DNA of 64,000 nt from Listeria innocua. GTDB lineage: Bacteria; Bacillota; Bacilli; Lactobacillales; Listeriaceae. The stretch spans positions 2,030,001-2,094,000 of the forward strand of contig NZ_CP117229.1 in NCBI RefSeq assembly GCF_028596125.1. Direction: 5' to 3'. Both the position numbers and the translations under genes were made by a program. The notes under the pieces were generated by a model. That model worked only from the letters and a program-made list of their open reading frames with translations, did not search any database and was not told where the DNA came from. This document shows, in pieces, positions 54,052-64,000 of the stretch. Position 1 is the first letter of the stretch. Every line of letters begins with the position of its first letter.

Positions 54052-55978
54052 TTTAGCGAAGAAAAATATTAGACATAATTTCGTACATTACTTTTTATAT
54101 TTCGCATCGATGATTTTCAGTATTATGATTTATTTTACCTTCCTTGTTCTTTCGAAGGATCCATCAGTCGTAGCTAGAATTGACCAATCTTCTAAGTTAT
54201 CAACCGCGTTTTCTAGCTCGTCTATCATTTTGCTTATATTTGTAGCAATTTTCATTCTTTATTCCAACAACTTCTTCACAAGAAAACGGAAAAAAGAAAT
54301 CGGTCTTTATTCTTTACTCGGCCTTCGTAAAAAAGAAATTGGTCGGATGTTATTTTATGAAAATTTCATTATGGGTCTTGGCGCATTAGTAATTGGTATT
54401 TTGGCTGGTACACTGCTTTCGAAAATTTTCGTAACGATCTTACTTAACTTAATTAATCTCGATAGCATTGGCGGTTTTGCCTTTTCATGGGGAGCTGTTT
54501 TACAAACAAGTATTGTTTTTATTATCATTACTTTGTTTACTTCTTTTACAGGCTACCGAATTATCTATCGTACAACATTGCTAGACTTATTCCAATCCGA
54601 ATCAAAACGTGAAAAAAGCCCAAAACCTTCTTTTATTTTGGCGCTACTTTCTATCGTATTAATCGCACTTGGTTACTTCATCGCTGGGCAACCGCTTGAT
54701 TCTAAAAATTCATTATGGGCACAATTAGGTTTTTCTATCGGAGCGCTTGTCATTTTAGCTTCAGTAATTATTGGTACGTCTTTGTTTATTACCTTTTTCT
54801 TACCATATTTACTTACAAAGCTAAGAAACAACAAACGGATTTTTTATAAAGGTAGTAATATCATTTCTACCTCTCAGTTGAACTTTAGAATTTCATCCAA
54901 TGCAAAAACATTAATTATTATCTCTATTTTAAGTGCAACGACCTTGTCTGCTATTGGAACGATAAGCAGTATATACTATCAAGCAAATACATCAGCAAAC
55001 ACTTCTGCACCATCAAGTTTTGAGTATCAAGTTCCATCAGACAAAGCACTAAATGATAAAATCGTGAAAACAGCTGAAAGTGACTCTGATCACCCAGTTG
55101 AGTACGAACAAAAGAGCACTTACTACACTGTCAAGGCAGAAGGAACTCGACCAGACTTTGTAGAATATGATATAAATGAAGGGTTCCCTGTTATTTCTCA
55201 ATCTGAATATAATTCACTTGTTAAAAAACAAGGCAACCCAGAAAATGCAGCTAATTTAAAAGCAAATGAAGCACAAATGGTACTTTCAGTCACTTATGAT
55301 GAAAAAGCGCAAAAACAAATGATTGGCGAAAAATATACATTAGCTTCACCAAGCAAACCAAATGTTGAAATTAAATCAGTTGTTCAAAATTCACCAATTG
55401 CTTCCGTTATGGGCTTACTCGTTCTTCCTGATGAAAGAGTTGCCATGATAGGGACTGATAAGAATATCCCATCTCAAACAGTTGAATCTATTACTGTAAA
55501 AGATGCAAAACAAGCTCAAGATTTAGATAAAAAAATGCAGTCACTAGTTCCAAAAGATAGTAATCTCATTTCTTACGCAGCTACTTATCAACAAATCATC
55601 ACAGTAACCGGTGTACTGCTATTTATCGGTATGTTTATCGGTTTTGTTTTCCTAGCAGCGACAGGAAGTATTATCTACTTCAAACAGCTTACAGAAGCAT
55701 ATAACGACATCGGTACATTTGACATCTTGAAGAAAATTGGTCTTACTAAAAAAGACATCCGCAAAATTCTTGCTAAACAATTACTCGTAGTCTTCTTGAT
55801 TCCATTAGTTATCGGAATTGCGCACAGTAGTTTTGCCCTTATCGGACTTTCACATATGCTGGCACTAGATTTAACACTCCCAGTTGTGATTTCTACCGGT
55901 GTCTACACATTAATGTACATTGTGTATTACTTTGTCACTCTAAATAGCTATACGAACATTGTTTTCGGTAAAAAATAA
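54038..55978 (+). CDS. anrB: ABC transporter permease AnrB (BceB-like)
   Basis: 646-aa, ten predicted membrane helices with FtsX-type units and a large extracellular domain (about residues 320-520) between helices 7 and 8, the hallmark of BceB permeases that recognise lipid-II-binding peptides. ATG 54038 is in GATGAC over the end of anrA. No histidine kinase/regulator pair is adjacent, unlike bceRS. Confidence 0.9.
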   Translation: MTLFDLAKKNIRHNFVHYFLYFASMIFSIMIYFTFLVLSKDPSVVARIDQSSKLSTAFSSSSIILLIFVAIFILYSNNFFTRKRKKEIGLYSLLGLRKKEIGRMLFYENFIMGLGALVIGILAGTLLSKIFVTILLNLINLDSIGGFAFSWGAVLQTSIVFIIITLFTSFTGYRIIYRTTLLDLFQSESKREKSPKPSFILALLSIVLIALGYFIAGQPLDSKNSLWAQLGFSIGALVILASVIIGTSLFITFFLPYLLTKLRNNKRIFYKGSNIISTSQLNFRISSNAKTLIIISILSATTLSAIGTISSIYYQANTSANTSAPSSFEYQVPSDKALNDKIVKTAESDSDHPVEYEQKSTYYTVKAEGTRPDFVEYDINEGFPVISQSEYNSLVKKQGNPENAANLKANEAQMVLSVTYDEKAQKQMIGEKYTLASPSKPNVEIKSVVQNSPIASVMGLLVLPDERVAMIGTDKNIPSQTVESITVKDAKQAQDLDKKMQSLVPKDSNLISYAATYQQIITVTGVLLFIGMFIGFVFLAATGSIIYFKQLTEAYNDIGTFDILKKIGLTKKDIRKILAKQLLVVFLIPLVIGIAHSSFALIGLSHMLALDLTLPVVISTGVYTLMYIVYYFVTLNSYTNIVFGKK

Positions 55979-55980
55979 TA

Positions 55981-56014
55981 AAAAAAGTCCTCTAATTATT
56001 TAGAGGACTTTTTT
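55981..56014. terminator. Bidirectional terminator after anrB
   Basis: Perfect 15-bp stem (55981-55995 with 56000-56014), A and T runs. The end of the next minus-strand gene is encoded in its right arm. Confidence 0.95.
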
Positions 56015-56838
56015 GCGATATAAGCAAAGATACTAGAGAGAAAAGCGGATGCTCCCATTAAAAATTGCATTCCAAATACTTGTCTTTCATTACTACCAAA
56101 CGTAATTGATAAATTTTCTTTTGCAAAATCAATCCAGTTTGTTACAGATAAATAATTCGTAAGTAAAATGAAAGCTGCTCCCATAAGAATTCCAATTAAT
56201 AACAGCGAGACTTTACGCCATGCCAGTACTGCTATAACCAAGAAAATCACGGCTACAAAACAAGCAAAGTAAGCATCAAGTGAAGTTGTAAATAAATAGC
56301 CTTCTTTAATACTGTCCGAATGTAGTTGTTTAAAAATCGTTACAGCTGCAAAAATTGCCGTAACAGCACCAATAATCGCGAAAAAGCCAGCTGCGTAACG
56401 CCATTTATTTTTCCAAGACTGATCTTCGCTTCCCTCTTTTAAAGAGAATTTCGGGCCAATTAATAACGCGATTAACACTAAAATACTACTGATAACTAGT
56501 AACGTTCCTGACCACTCAAACGGCTGCGCATATTCCAATTTCGCAAAAATTCTTAGTTGGTAATAATACACCGAAAACGCTTGAAATAAAGCAAAACAAC
56601 TGATTAAAATAATACTTACTAATCGAAGCTTCTCTCTTTTAATGAGACCAAAACCAACAATAAATAATGCTAAACCAAAAATAAGTAACATCCAATAATT
56701 CCAAACAAATGTAAAGCTATCTTTCTCTGCACTAAAATATCCAACCATGGCGCTTACAAAGCTGTAAAGTTGAGTCACACCTAGCGCAATTAGCAAACTA
56801 CCACATATTCCTCTTAATTTTTCAGGCAATTTGCCCAC
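55996..56838 (-). CDS. Multi-pass membrane protein, unknown function
   Basis: 280 aa, about eight hydrophobic helices, with a short acidic cytoplasmic loop (KEGSEDQSWKNKWRY) near the middle. No enzyme motif seen and the family is not recognised. GGAAGGGAAGTGGGC before the ATG. Convergent with anrB. Confidence 0.7.
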   Translation of the reverse strand: MGKLPEKLRGICGSLLIALGVTQLYSFVSAMVGYFSAEKDSFTFVWNYWMLLIFGLALFIVGFGLIKREKLRLVSIILISCFALFQAFSVYYYQLRIFAKLEYAQPFEWSGTLLVISSILVLIALLIGPKFSLKEGSEDQSWKNKWRYAAGFFAIIGAVTAIFAAVTIFKQLHSDSIKEGYLFTTSLDAYFACFVAVIFLVIAVLAWRKVSLLLIGILMGAAFILLTNYLSVTNWIDFAKENLSITFGSNERQVFGMQFLMGASAFLSSIFAYIAKKSSK

Positions 56839-56890
56839 TTCCCTTCCTATTTAAGTTTTCCCATGTTACTCTAAAACCGAGGTGATAAAA

Positions 56891-57352
56891 ATGAACTGGA
56901 CCATTTGGGATAAAACACAACCTGCCCCACTAGAACTATTACTAGAAGCTGATCCGAGTGAAGACCAAATTGCGAAATACCTTGATAAATCACGCGTTTT
57001 CCAACTAAATGATACCGATAAAACAATCGGCGTCGTTTGCTTGCTTCCATTAAATAATAAGCAACTTGAAATTATGAATGTTGCTGTTCTACCTACCCAG
57101 AGAAATCAAGGAATTGGTAAAATACTCCTTGAAAAAGCGTTTGATTATGCTTTACAAAACAACTTCACTGAAATCATTGTTAAAACAGGTAATTCAAGTA
57201 TTGACCAACTTGCTTTTTATCAAAAAAACGGCTTTCGGATGCAACAAATTGTTCCAAATTATTTTATAGAACATTATAAAGGGCAAACCATTGTCGAAAA
57301 CGGTATTCTTTGCGTAGACCAAATCATTCTTTCGAAAGAAATAAAATCCTGA
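56891..57352 (+). CDS. GNAT family N-acetyltransferase
   Basis: 153 aa. Acetyl-CoA binding motif QRNQGIGKILLEKAF, C-terminal LAFYQKNGFRM. Substrate unknown. GAGGTGAT precedes ATG 56891; the GTG three codons earlier overlaps it. Confidence 0.85.
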   Translation: MNWTIWDKTQPAPLELLLEADPSEDQIAKYLDKSRVFQLNDTDKTIGVVCLLPLNNKQLEIMNVAVLPTQRNQGIGKILLEKAFDYALQNNFTEIIVKTGNSSIDQLAFYQKNGFRMQQIVPNYFIEHYKGQTIVENGILCVDQIILSKEIKS

Positions 57353-57378
57353 TGAAGTTTATATCATCAGGATTTTTT
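57346..57378. terminator. Terminator between the acetyltransferase and glmM
   Basis: Perfect 11-bp stem AATCCTGATGA/TCATCAGGATT (57346-57356-like arm with 57364-57374) and T run on the plus strand; usable both ways. Confidence 0.85.
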
Positions 57379-57388
57379 GTTTGTAGTT

Positions 57389-58741
57389 TTAATCGTTAAG
57401 TGCCATTTCTGAACGAACAACCGCTGAAATACGTTCACAATATTCGTCTGTTGCTTCTTTTGTCGCAGCTTCCACCATGACTCTTACTAATGGTTCTGTA
57501 CCAGATGGACGAACAAGCACGCGACCATTTCCAGCCATTTCAGCTTCAACTTCACTAATTACTTTACTTACTTTTGGATTATCTGTTACATGATTTTTAT
57601 CACTTACACGGATATTTTCCAGTTTTTGCGGGAATGTTTTCATTTCTGAAGCAAGTTCAGATAATTTTTTCCCAGTTGCTTTCATAACGTTAATTAATTG
57701 AATTCCGGAAAGCAGGCCATCACCAGTTGTATTATGATCTAGGAAAATAATATGACCAGATTGTTCTCCGCCAAGGTTATAATTACCTTCTCGCATTGCT
57801 TCTACAACATAACGGTCACCAACAGCTGTTTGAACATCTTCAATTTCAAGTTCTCTTAAGCCTTTATAGAAGCCTAAGTTACTCATAACAGTGGAAACGA
57901 TTGTATTACTATTTAATAGACCTTGTTCACGTAAGTATTTCGCGCAAATAAACATAATTTTATCGCCATCGACAATTTGACCGATTTCATCAATTGCAAT
58001 CACGCGGTCTCCGTCACCATCAAAGGCTAAACCAACATCTGCTTTTTTATCTAATACAAATGCAGCTAAGGCTTCTGGATGTGTAGAGCCAACACCGTCA
58101 TTAATATTTAAACCGTTTGGAGAAGCACCCATTGAGCTAATATCAGCATCTAAATCAGCAAATAAATGTGTTGCTAAGCCAGAAGTTGCTCCATTTGCAC
58201 AGTCTAACGCAATATGATAACCATTGAAGTCATTCTCGATTGTTTGTTTTAAGTATTGAATATATTTTTGTTTACCTTCAAAGTAATCGCTAACTGTTCC
58301 TAGACCTTCACCGCTTGGACGAGGTAGTGTATCCTCTGCTGTATCAAGTAATTGTTCAATTTCTTCTTCTTGATCGTCTGACAGTTTAAAGCCGTCTGAA
58401 CCGAAGAACTTAATTCCATTATCATCTACTGGATTATGGCTTGCAGAAATCATGACGCTGGCAGAAGCTCCTTGCGCTTTTGTTAAATAAGCGACACCAG
58501 GAGTTGAAATGACACCTAAACGCATAACTTCAATTCCTACAGATACAAGTCCTGCAATTAAAGCGGATTCAAGCATTTCTCCAGATATACGTGTATCACG
58601 AGCAACAAGAACGCGCGGGTGTTCACCAACGTGACGAGTTAAAACATACCCACCCATTCGACCTAATCTGAATGCAAGTTCTGGTGTTAATTCTGAGTTT
58701 GCAACCCCTCTAACTCCATCCGTACCAAAATATTTACCCAT
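57389..58741 (-). CDS. glmM: Phosphoglucosamine mutase GlmM
   Basis: 450-aa alpha-D-phosphohexomutase converting glucosamine 6-phosphate to the 1-phosphate for UDP-GlcNAc and peptidoglycan. Phosphoserine S101 in [12 protein letters not shown], Mg site FDGDGDR, sugar loop GEQSGH and phosphate-binding [19 protein letters not shown] before the ATG. In Firmicutes GlmM binds and inhibits CdaA. Separated from cdaR by a terminator and own promoter. Confidence 0.97.
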   Translation of the reverse strand: MGKYFGTDGVRGVANSELTPELAFRLGRMGGYVLTRHVGEHPRVLVARDTRISGEMLESALIAGLVSVGIEVMRLGVISTPGVAYLTKAQGASASVMISASHNPVDDNGIKFFGSDGFKLSDDQEEEIEQLLDTAEDTLPRPSGEGLGTVSDYFEGKQKYIQYLKQTIENDFNGYHIALDCANGATSGLATHLFADLDADISSMGASPNGLNINDGVGSTHPEALAAFVLDKKADVGLAFDGDGDRVIAIDEIGQIVDGDKIMFICAKYLREQGLLNSNTIVSTVMSNLGFYKGLRELEIEDVQTAVGDRYVVEAMREGNYNLGGEQSGHIIFLDHNTTGDGLLSGIQLINVMKATGKKLSELASEMKTFPQKLENIRVSDKNHVTDNPKVSKVISEVEAEMAGNGRVLVRPSGTEPLVRVMVEAATKEATDEYCERISAVVRSEMALND

Positions 58742-58858
58742 TTTATTACTCTCCTTCTAAGTCATTCATTATCTAAATGATTTTTGTTTGTCGTTTTAGT
58801 TTTACTTTTTTTCAAATGCTGGTTCTATTTTTTGTTAAGTCTCAACCATACATTTGTT

Positions 58859-58887
58859 ATTATACCTTTTTTAAGAAAAAATTTCAT
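58859..58887 (-). promoter_or_regulatory. Probable promoter of glmM
   Basis: Minus strand -10 GGTATAAT (hexamer 58859-58864) with ATGAAA at 58882-58887 as a weak -35, 17 bp apart. Lies downstream of the cdaR terminator. Confidence 0.55.
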
Positions 58888-58953
58888 CTCTCTATAATAA
58901 AACGTTGGCATTAGTAACTTTTCAAACTATTCTATGTATATGAAGCTTTTGTA

Positions 58954-58992
58954 AAAAAGCAGGAGTATGAGACACGCTGGCCCCACACTCCT
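58954..58992 (-). terminator. Terminator between cdaR and glmM
   Basis: Stem of about 11 bp with G-U pairs (58961-58971 with 58982-58992), T run on the minus strand (58954-58958). Confidence 0.7.
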
Positions 58993-58997
58993 CAGGT

Positions 58998-60359
58998 TTA
59001 TGTGTTTTTGGAAGGCACTGTATTTTGTGCTTCTTTTTCGGTAATAATAAAATCAGCTTTTTTAGGATTGATGACATAAGCCACGTTATCGGGTAAACCG
59101 TTTAGTTCTAGTGGAATGCTGTAACTGCCAGCTTTACTTTTACTAAGGTTAGCAATAACGCTTAAATCTTTTGCGGTTATGTCATCTAATACTTTTTTCT
59201 CCCCGGTGATGGTTACAGAAACTTTGCCATTTGCTGGCGTTAACATCTGGGCATCGAAAGTATTTTTCAGACCACTCATATATACTTGCATATTAGAAAA
59301 AGATTTTGATGTTTTGGAATCATTCGTTTCAGAATCATCCGTCGCATCGTTATTATTTGCTTCTGTGTTTTGATTATTATTTGATGTGGTCGCTCCATTA
59401 TTTGCTTCAGACTTTTTTACGGTTTTTATTTTAACCTCAATGGTCGTAGGTTGTACTGATTTAGCGCCTGTTGGGACTGGTACAGTAATTTCTTTGACCG
59501 TATCTGCTTTTATTTTTGTAACATCAATTGGGATTTCAATCTCTTTAATCTTGTCAAGGACCGCATCGTCACCTACGACAACCACTTCTGATTTATCAGG
59601 TGTCATGCTTGAAATCTCTATATCGCTTTCTGGTGTTCCTTCTTGCTTGATTTTAACCGGTACTGATTTCCCGACTTTCTCAACCGGCACGGTCACTTCA
59701 ACCTCTTGCGGACTGACCTCTACATCCAGCTTATTCAGGTTACTATCAAAAACGGATACTGTCGCCTTGTCGGTAAATTCCGATTTATGTTTTCCATCAC
59801 TTTCGAGGGTCGCTTTGACATAAGCGATTTGTTCGATCGTGTCTTTTGCACCTGTAATGGAAACTTTTTTAGGATCGATAATCGGCGTTCCTGCTTGATA
59901 ACCATCTGCAATAACAGATTTACTTAACTCTACATCTACAGAGAATTTCTTCGTTACTTTTTCTTGAACATTTACGTTAACAGTAGCTGGATTGACTTTA
60001 ACTTTAAGTCGGTCAGATACGTCTTTTACTTGGAGTTTAACTTCCTGCGTTCCAATCGATGCATTTTTCAAATCTGCGTATACGGTGAAATCTTGTTGTG
60101 CTTTAGCAGATTGAACGATACTTCTTGGCCCTGAAAGCGTAACAGTGACTGTTTCTGGAATGCCTGAAATGTATAAATTCGTTTTATCATAATATACTTT
60201 GACAGGAACATTCTCAATGACCTCAGAATCACTTGAAGAAGTCGTTGAAAAAGTGGTGGCGTTATTATTATTTGCATTAACTGACGTAAAAAGGATGGCT
60301 GCGAGTAACAAGGCTATAATCCGAATCGACCATTTATTATTTAAAATTCGATCCATCAT
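58998..60359 (-). CDS. cdaR: CdaA regulatory protein CdaR (YbbR)
   Basis: 453 aa. One N-terminal membrane helix (about 12-30), then four YbbR repeats outside the membrane, with a Ser/Asn/Asp-rich linker (about 320-350) before the last. Binds CdaA and modulates c-di-AMP synthesis. ATG 60359 overlaps the cdaA stop as ATGA and has GAAAGGAGG upstream. Confidence 0.93.
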   Translation of the reverse strand: MMDRILNNKWSIRIIALLLAAILFTSVNANNNNATTFSTTSSSDSEVIENVPVKVYYDKTNLYISGIPETVTVTLSGPRSIVQSAKAQQDFTVYADLKNASIGTQEVKLQVKDVSDRLKVKVNPATVNVNVQEKVTKKFSVDVELSKSVIADGYQAGTPIIDPKKVSITGAKDTIEQIAYVKATLESDGKHKSEFTDKATVSVFDSNLNKLDVEVSPQEVEVTVPVEKVGKSVPVKIKQEGTPESDIEISSMTPDKSEVVVVGDDAVLDKIKEIEIPIDVTKIKADTVKEITVPVPTGAKSVQPTTIEVKIKTVKKSEANNGATTSNNNQNTEANNNDATDDSETNDSKTSKSFSNMQVYMSGLKNTFDAQMLTPANGKVSVTITGEKKVLDDITAKDLSVIANLSKSKAGSYSIPLELNGLPDNVAYVINPKKADFIITEKEAQNTVPSKNT

Positions 60360-61177
60360 TCGCTTTTGCCTCCTTTCCATTTAGAAAAGATAGAAGGTTT
60401 CTTTTGCGTTACTGTGACAAGCTCTTTTAGAAGAATTTTATGTAACTCTTCTTCTGAAACATCACGGAAAAGTTCTCCGCCTTTAGTAAGGGAAATTCCG
60501 CCTGTTTCTTCGGAGACAACAATTGTAATACTGTCTGTCACTTCACTAATCCCTAGAGCAGCCCGGTGACGCGTCCCAAGTTCTTTGGATAAAAATGGAC
60601 TGTCAGAAAGTGGTAAATAACTTGCTGCTGATGCAATCTCATTTCCTTTGATAATTACCGCACCATCATGAAGCGGCGTATTTGGAATAAAAATATTAAT
60701 TAATAATTGAGAAGAAATTTTTGCATTGAGTGGAATTCCGGTTTCGATATAATCATCCATTCCGGTATCGCGTGCTACTGAAATTAGCGCACCAATACGA
60801 CGTTTCGCCATATATTGGGTAGATTTTTCAATAGATTCAATCAGATGGTGTTGCTCTCGCTCAATTCTAGAACCGTAACGAGTAAAAATATTGCCTCGAC
60901 CAAGTGTCTCTAAAGCACGGCGTAATTCCGGTTGGAAGATAATTATAATTGCAAGGAATCCCCAAGTAAGCATCTGATCCGTAATCCATTCTACTGTTTG
61001 GAGACCAAAAAATCCGCTTAATAATTTAACTGCAATGATAATAAAAATACCTTTTAATAATTGTACTGCTTTCGTACCTCGGATTAACATGATCACTTTA
61101 TAAATTACAAACCATACGACAAGAATATCTACAATATTTGCTAGATAATGCAATATCGACATATTGGAAAAATCCAT
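60356..61177 (-). CDS. cdaA: Diadenylate cyclase CdaA (DacA)
   Basis: 273-aa membrane enzyme making c-di-AMP from two ATP, essential in rich medium in Listeria. Three N-terminal membrane helices (about 8-30, 38-58, 66-82), then the DAC domain with catalytic D171-G-A and R203-H-R. GGAGGTGAAGTG precedes ATG 61177, giving the known length. First gene of cdaA-cdaR-glmM. Confidence 0.97.
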   Translation of the reverse strand: MDFSNMSILHYLANIVDILVVWFVIYKVIMLIRGTKAVQLLKGIFIIIAVKLLSGFFGLQTVEWITDQMLTWGFLAIIIIFQPELRRALETLGRGNIFTRYGSRIEREQHHLIESIEKSTQYMAKRRIGALISVARDTGMDDYIETGIPLNAKISSQLLINIFIPNTPLHDGAVIIKGNEIASAASYLPLSDSPFLSKELGTRHRAALGISEVTDSITIVVSEETGGISLTKGGELFRDVSEEELHKILLKELVTVTQKKPSIFSKWKGGKSE

Positions 61178-61300
61178 CACTTCACCTCCGTGCCTCTTGA
61201 AAACCATTTATGATCACATGGTTCACTTTCTTTATTATAGCATAAGAGTGCAGGCGGAAAAAGCAATCATCCCGCTAAAAATTGGAAAGATTTGTTAAAG

Positions 61301-61343
61301 AAAAAACTTGCCAAAAACAGTTTTCATTGTTTTTGACAAGTTT
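61301..61343 (-). terminator. Terminator of the maltose phosphorylase gene
   Basis: 16-bp stem AAACTTGCCAAAAACA/TGTTTTTGACAAGTTT with one mismatch, T run on the minus strand. Confidence 0.88.
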
Positions 61344-61351
61344 ATTTTTGG

Positions 61352-63613
61352 TTATATTTCTACTGTTACAGCCGTTTCCAGCAAATATTTTTTCTTATAC
61401 ATTTCTAAATGAATTGGTTCTCCGTGACATAATTTAACAGTTACTTGTCCTACTTCTACTTTCACTTCTAATAAGCGGTCGCGGAAGTTAATTTTGAAAC
61501 GGTAGTTGTCCCATCCATTAGGTAAAAATGGCGCAAAACTTAACTCACCTGATGTTACTCGCATTCCGGCAAAACCTTGTACAATGGATAACCAGCTTCC
61601 TGCCATTGATGTAATGTGGAGGCCATCTTCTGTATCATTGTTAATATTATCTAGGTCAAGTCTTGCTGTGCGCTTATAAAGTTCTACAGCTTTATCATAT
61701 TTACCAAGTTCCGCAGCTAACACCGCATGAACAGCTGGTGACAAACTTGATTCATGTACAGTTAACGGTTCATAAAATTCAAAGTTGCGTTGTTTTGTAT
61801 CAAAATCAAAGTCATCATAGAATAAATATAAACCTTGAAGTACATCTGCTTGTTTAATGAAGCAAGACCGTAAAATTTTATCCCAAGACCAGTTTTGATT
61901 AATTGGCATATCCTCTGGTTTTAACGTATCAGTGGAACGTAACTCTTTGTCTAAAAATGTATCGTGTTGCACAAAAATCTGCCATTTTTCGTCAAAAGGA
62001 TAGTACATGCGGTGCTCGATGTCTTCCCATTTGGCGATTTCGTACTCGGTCACACCTAAACGTTTTTTCGCTTCTACATCTAAATTCTCTAGCGTATATC
62101 GAATAGTCCAAGCTGCAATATAGTTGGTATACCAGTTATTGCTAACATTATTATCGTATTCATTTGGTCCAGTAACACCGTGAATCATATATTTATCTAA
62201 GCGATCCGATAAATGCACTCGATCAGCCCAAAAACGAGTAATTTCAGTTAACACTTCGATACCATCTGTTTTTAAATAAGAGTCATCACCAGTGTAGTTC
62301 GTATAGTTATAAATCGCGTAGGCAATCGCGCCATTTCGGTGAATCTCTTCAAAGGTAATTTCCCATTCATTGTGGCACTCTACTCCTGTAAAAGTTACCA
62401 TCGGATAAAGTGCGCCACCTAAGCCGATTTTCTCCGCATTGATTTTGGCACCATCTAATTGATTATGGCGATATTTAAGTAAGTTATGGCTAACCGACTT
62501 ATCTGTTAGTGATAAATACATTGGTAGAGCAAATGCTTCTGTATCCCAGTAAGTCGCCCCGCCGTATTTTTCTCCGGTGAAACCTTTAGGACCAATATTT
62601 AATCTAGCATCTTCCCCGTAGTACGTCGCAAATAATTGGAAAATGTTAAAGCGAATGCCTTGTTGAGCGGAATCATCTCCTGCTATTTCCACATCTGCTT
62701 TATCCCAGCGTTCGCGCCATCCTGCGATATGCGCTTCTAAAAGTTCTTCATATGTTTTTGTTGCTATATTTTTTAAGATTTCCTCTCCGGCTTGAAGAAG
62801 TTCACTTTCCTCAAAATCACGGGAAGTTGTGATTACTACTCGTTTTTCAATTTGCGCTACTTCATTTTCTTTTAAATCAAATTGATAGCGATTTTCCGCA
62901 TAAAGTGTTTTTGTTTGGTTTGTTTCATTTGCCGTATTAGTCTTATTTTCCATTACTGCAGAAACGGTGAAGCGCGGTGTACCAAAGTTATTTGGAATTG
63001 TTTTAGTTACAAGTGAGCCGCGACTTTCTGAGGAAGATTCTGCAACTTCTTGCCAAAACATTTCTTCGTAGTTGGCATCTTCATTTTGCACATTACCATC
63101 TAAAAAGGACGTTAATTCTACTTTTGCCGCATTTAAAGCTTCTACATGATAGCGAATTACTGCAAGTTCTTTCGTAGCTACACTTAGAAATCGTTCCGCT
63201 GAAATTCGAAACGTCTTATTATTTTTAACTACTGTGAACTGGCGTCTTAACACGCCTTTTTCCATATCAAGCACAAGTTCAAAATCGCTTACTTCATCTA
63301 CAAATAAATCGAGTTTTTCACCGTCAAGACGTACTTCAATCCCGATAAAATTAAGTCCATTTATGACTTTTCCAAAATAATCTGGGTAGCCATTTTTCCA
63401 CCAACCAACTCTTGTTTTATCTGGAAACCACACGCCTGCATAATAAGTTCCAATATGGCCGTCGCCGGAGTATCCTTCTTCAAAATTCCCGCGCATCCCC
63501 ATGTATCCATTACCGAGTGAAGTTAGGCTTTCTTGCAAACGTTTATTTTCTTTATCTAGTTTGGTTGTCCGTAATGTCCATGGTTCGATTTCAAATAATT
63601 GCTTCTGTGCCAT
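61352..63613 (-). CDS. Glycoside hydrolase family 65 maltose phosphorylase
   Basis: 753-aa inverting phosphorylase that splits maltose (or a related alpha-disaccharide) with phosphate into glucose and beta-glucose 1-phosphate. GH65 layout: N-terminal beta-sandwich (about 1-270), (alpha/alpha)6 barrel with the general acid Glu in [10 protein letters not shown], phosphate-binding HITSMAGSW region and a C-terminal beta domain. GGAGGTTTTAGT before the ATG. Part of a maltodextrin locus continuing beyond the window. Confidence 0.93.
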   Translation of the reverse strand: MAQKQLFEIEPWTLRTTKLDKENKRLQESLTSLGNGYMGMRGNFEEGYSGDGHIGTYYAGVWFPDKTRVGWWKNGYPDYFGKVINGLNFIGIEVRLDGEKLDLFVDEVSDFELVLDMEKGVLRRQFTVVKNNKTFRISAERFLSVATKELAVIRYHVEALNAAKVELTSFLDGNVQNEDANYEEMFWQEVAESSSESRGSLVTKTIPNNFGTPRFTVSAVMENKTNTANETNQTKTLYAENRYQFDLKENEVAQIEKRVVITTSRDFEESELLQAGEEILKNIATKTYEELLEAHIAGWRERWDKADVEIAGDDSAQQGIRFNIFQLFATYYGEDARLNIGPKGFTGEKYGGATYWDTEAFALPMYLSLTDKSVSHNLLKYRHNQLDGAKINAEKIGLGGALYPMVTFTGVECHNEWEITFEEIHRNGAIAYAIYNYTNYTGDDSYLKTDGIEVLTEITRFWADRVHLSDRLDKYMIHGVTGPNEYDNNVSNNWYTNYIAAWTIRYTLENLDVEAKKRLGVTEYEIAKWEDIEHRMYYPFDEKWQIFVQHDTFLDKELRSTDTLKPEDMPINQNWSWDKILRSCFIKQADVLQGLYLFYDDFDFDTKQRNFEFYEPLTVHESSLSPAVHAVLAAELGKYDKAVELYKRTARLDLDNINNDTEDGLHITSMAGSWLSIVQGFAGMRVTSGELSFAPFLPNGWDNYRFKINFRDRLLEVKVEVGQVTVKLCHGEPIHLEMYKKKYLLETAVTVEI

Positions 63614-63628
63614 ACTAAAACCTCCTAA

Positions 63629-64000
63629 TTAGCGACTAGCAGCCATACTTTTTTCACTAGTCTTATAAAATCTTGTCTTTAAAAATGTCCATGCTATCAT
63701 TAACACCATTCCGAGCGACTGAACAGCCATAATAATCGTAATATCAAAGTAGATAAAACCGATAATACAAGCCGCAATCACTGGAATTCCCAGTGCATTT
63801 AGCGTTAAATTAAATGATTCTTTAAAGGAAGCAATACGAGAAAAACTGCTCCGTTTTGTCATCCAAATGAAAAGTGTCGTGAAAATAGCTAACATCAGCG
63901 AGCTAACGAAAATAATTGAGCCAATCATCAGCACCATTGATAAGAAAACAAATGCTTGATTCTCTAAGTACCACTGCGCCGAAACCCAGTCTACTAGCGA
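63629..64000 (-). CDS. Membrane protein, DUF1189/MalA-like (5' end outside the window)
   Basis: The reading frame stays open from its stop codon to the window edge (>=123 codons), so the gene is cut. Three or four hydrophobic segments are visible with a basic loop (KRSSFSRIASFKE). Position before maltose phosphorylase suggests the MalA-type DUF1189 protein of maltodextrin loci; this is inference from context. Confidence 0.7.
   Translation of the reverse strand, partial: SLVDWVSAQWYLENQAFVFLSMVLMIGSIIFVSSLMLAIFTTLFIWMTKRSSFSRIASFKESFNLTLNALGIPVIAACIIGFIYFDITIIMAVQSLGMVLMIAWTFLKTRFYKTSEKSMAASR

Overview
The window is a stretch of low-GC Firmicutes chromosome that I assign to Listeria, probably L. 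monocytogenes or a close sensu stricto relative. The assignment rests on recalled gene order and near-identical proteins: ctaB/ctaA, groESL, rex, tsaEBD, argGH, betL, the class II aldolase/PTS operon, pdxR-pdxST, pta, feoAB, nagA, manA, HemQ with its exact catalytic residue numbering, AnrAB-like ABC genes, and cdaA-cdaR-glmM. The order matches the lmo2055-lmo2122 neighbourhood of EGD-e as I remember it. I could not run a search, so the species is not fixed. There is no prophage, IS element or CRISPR array. Genes are densely packed and mostly separated by clear intrinsic terminators, many of them bidirectional.

Layout. 1-13 kb: the end of the ylbC/ylbF/ylbG cluster, the divergent haem A genes ctaB and ctaA, a K+ channel, a YcnJ-YcnI-type copper module followed by a MOSC protein, MscL, small membrane proteins, groES-groEL under a perfect CIRCE operator, a YdiL-type CPBP protease with YdiK, and rex. 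13-23.5 kb: an ABC-F ATPase, a hydrolase, the t6A operon tsaE-tsaB-rimI-tsaD with every junction overlapping by 4 bp, two lipoproteins, paired fluoride channels, a GyrI-like protein and an APH-like kinase. 23.5-29 kb: tRNA-Leu(GAG), then the most accessory-looking segment, with an orphan HTH-TPR (RRNPP-like) regulator, a nearly gene-free ~590 bp region, a TetR-MATE efflux operon and a membrane-anchored esterase. 29-33 kb: argGH and the glycine betaine transporter betL.

33-40 kb: a sugar operon on the minus strand (PRD regulator, PTS IIA-IIB-IIC, PfkB kinase, class II aldolase, small membrane protein). 39-43.5 kb: pdxR divergent from pdxST (vitamin B6), then pta. 43.5-50 kb: a Fur-box-preceded feoA-feoB-FeoB-associated gene set, a metallophosphoesterase, and a DeoR regulator with nagA and an alpha/beta hydrolase. 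50-57 kb: manA, a nitroreductase, an excisionase-like HTH protein, hemQ, the AnrAB-like transporter, a membrane protein and a GNAT enzyme. 57-64 kb: cdaA-cdaR-glmM, which couples c-di-AMP synthesis to cell-wall precursor supply, then a family 65 maltose phosphorylase and a membrane protein cut by the window edge.

Most genes are housekeeping or well-studied Listeria genes. The parts I find least explained are the tRNA-Leu/orphan regulator region (23.6-25.7 kb), the long inverted repeats in front of the sugar PTS regulator (39.29-39.37 kb) and that pathway's missing dehydrogenase. Many start codons were moved from the longest reading frame to internal ATG, GTG or TTG codons with well-placed ribosome-binding sites; the reasons are given per gene.
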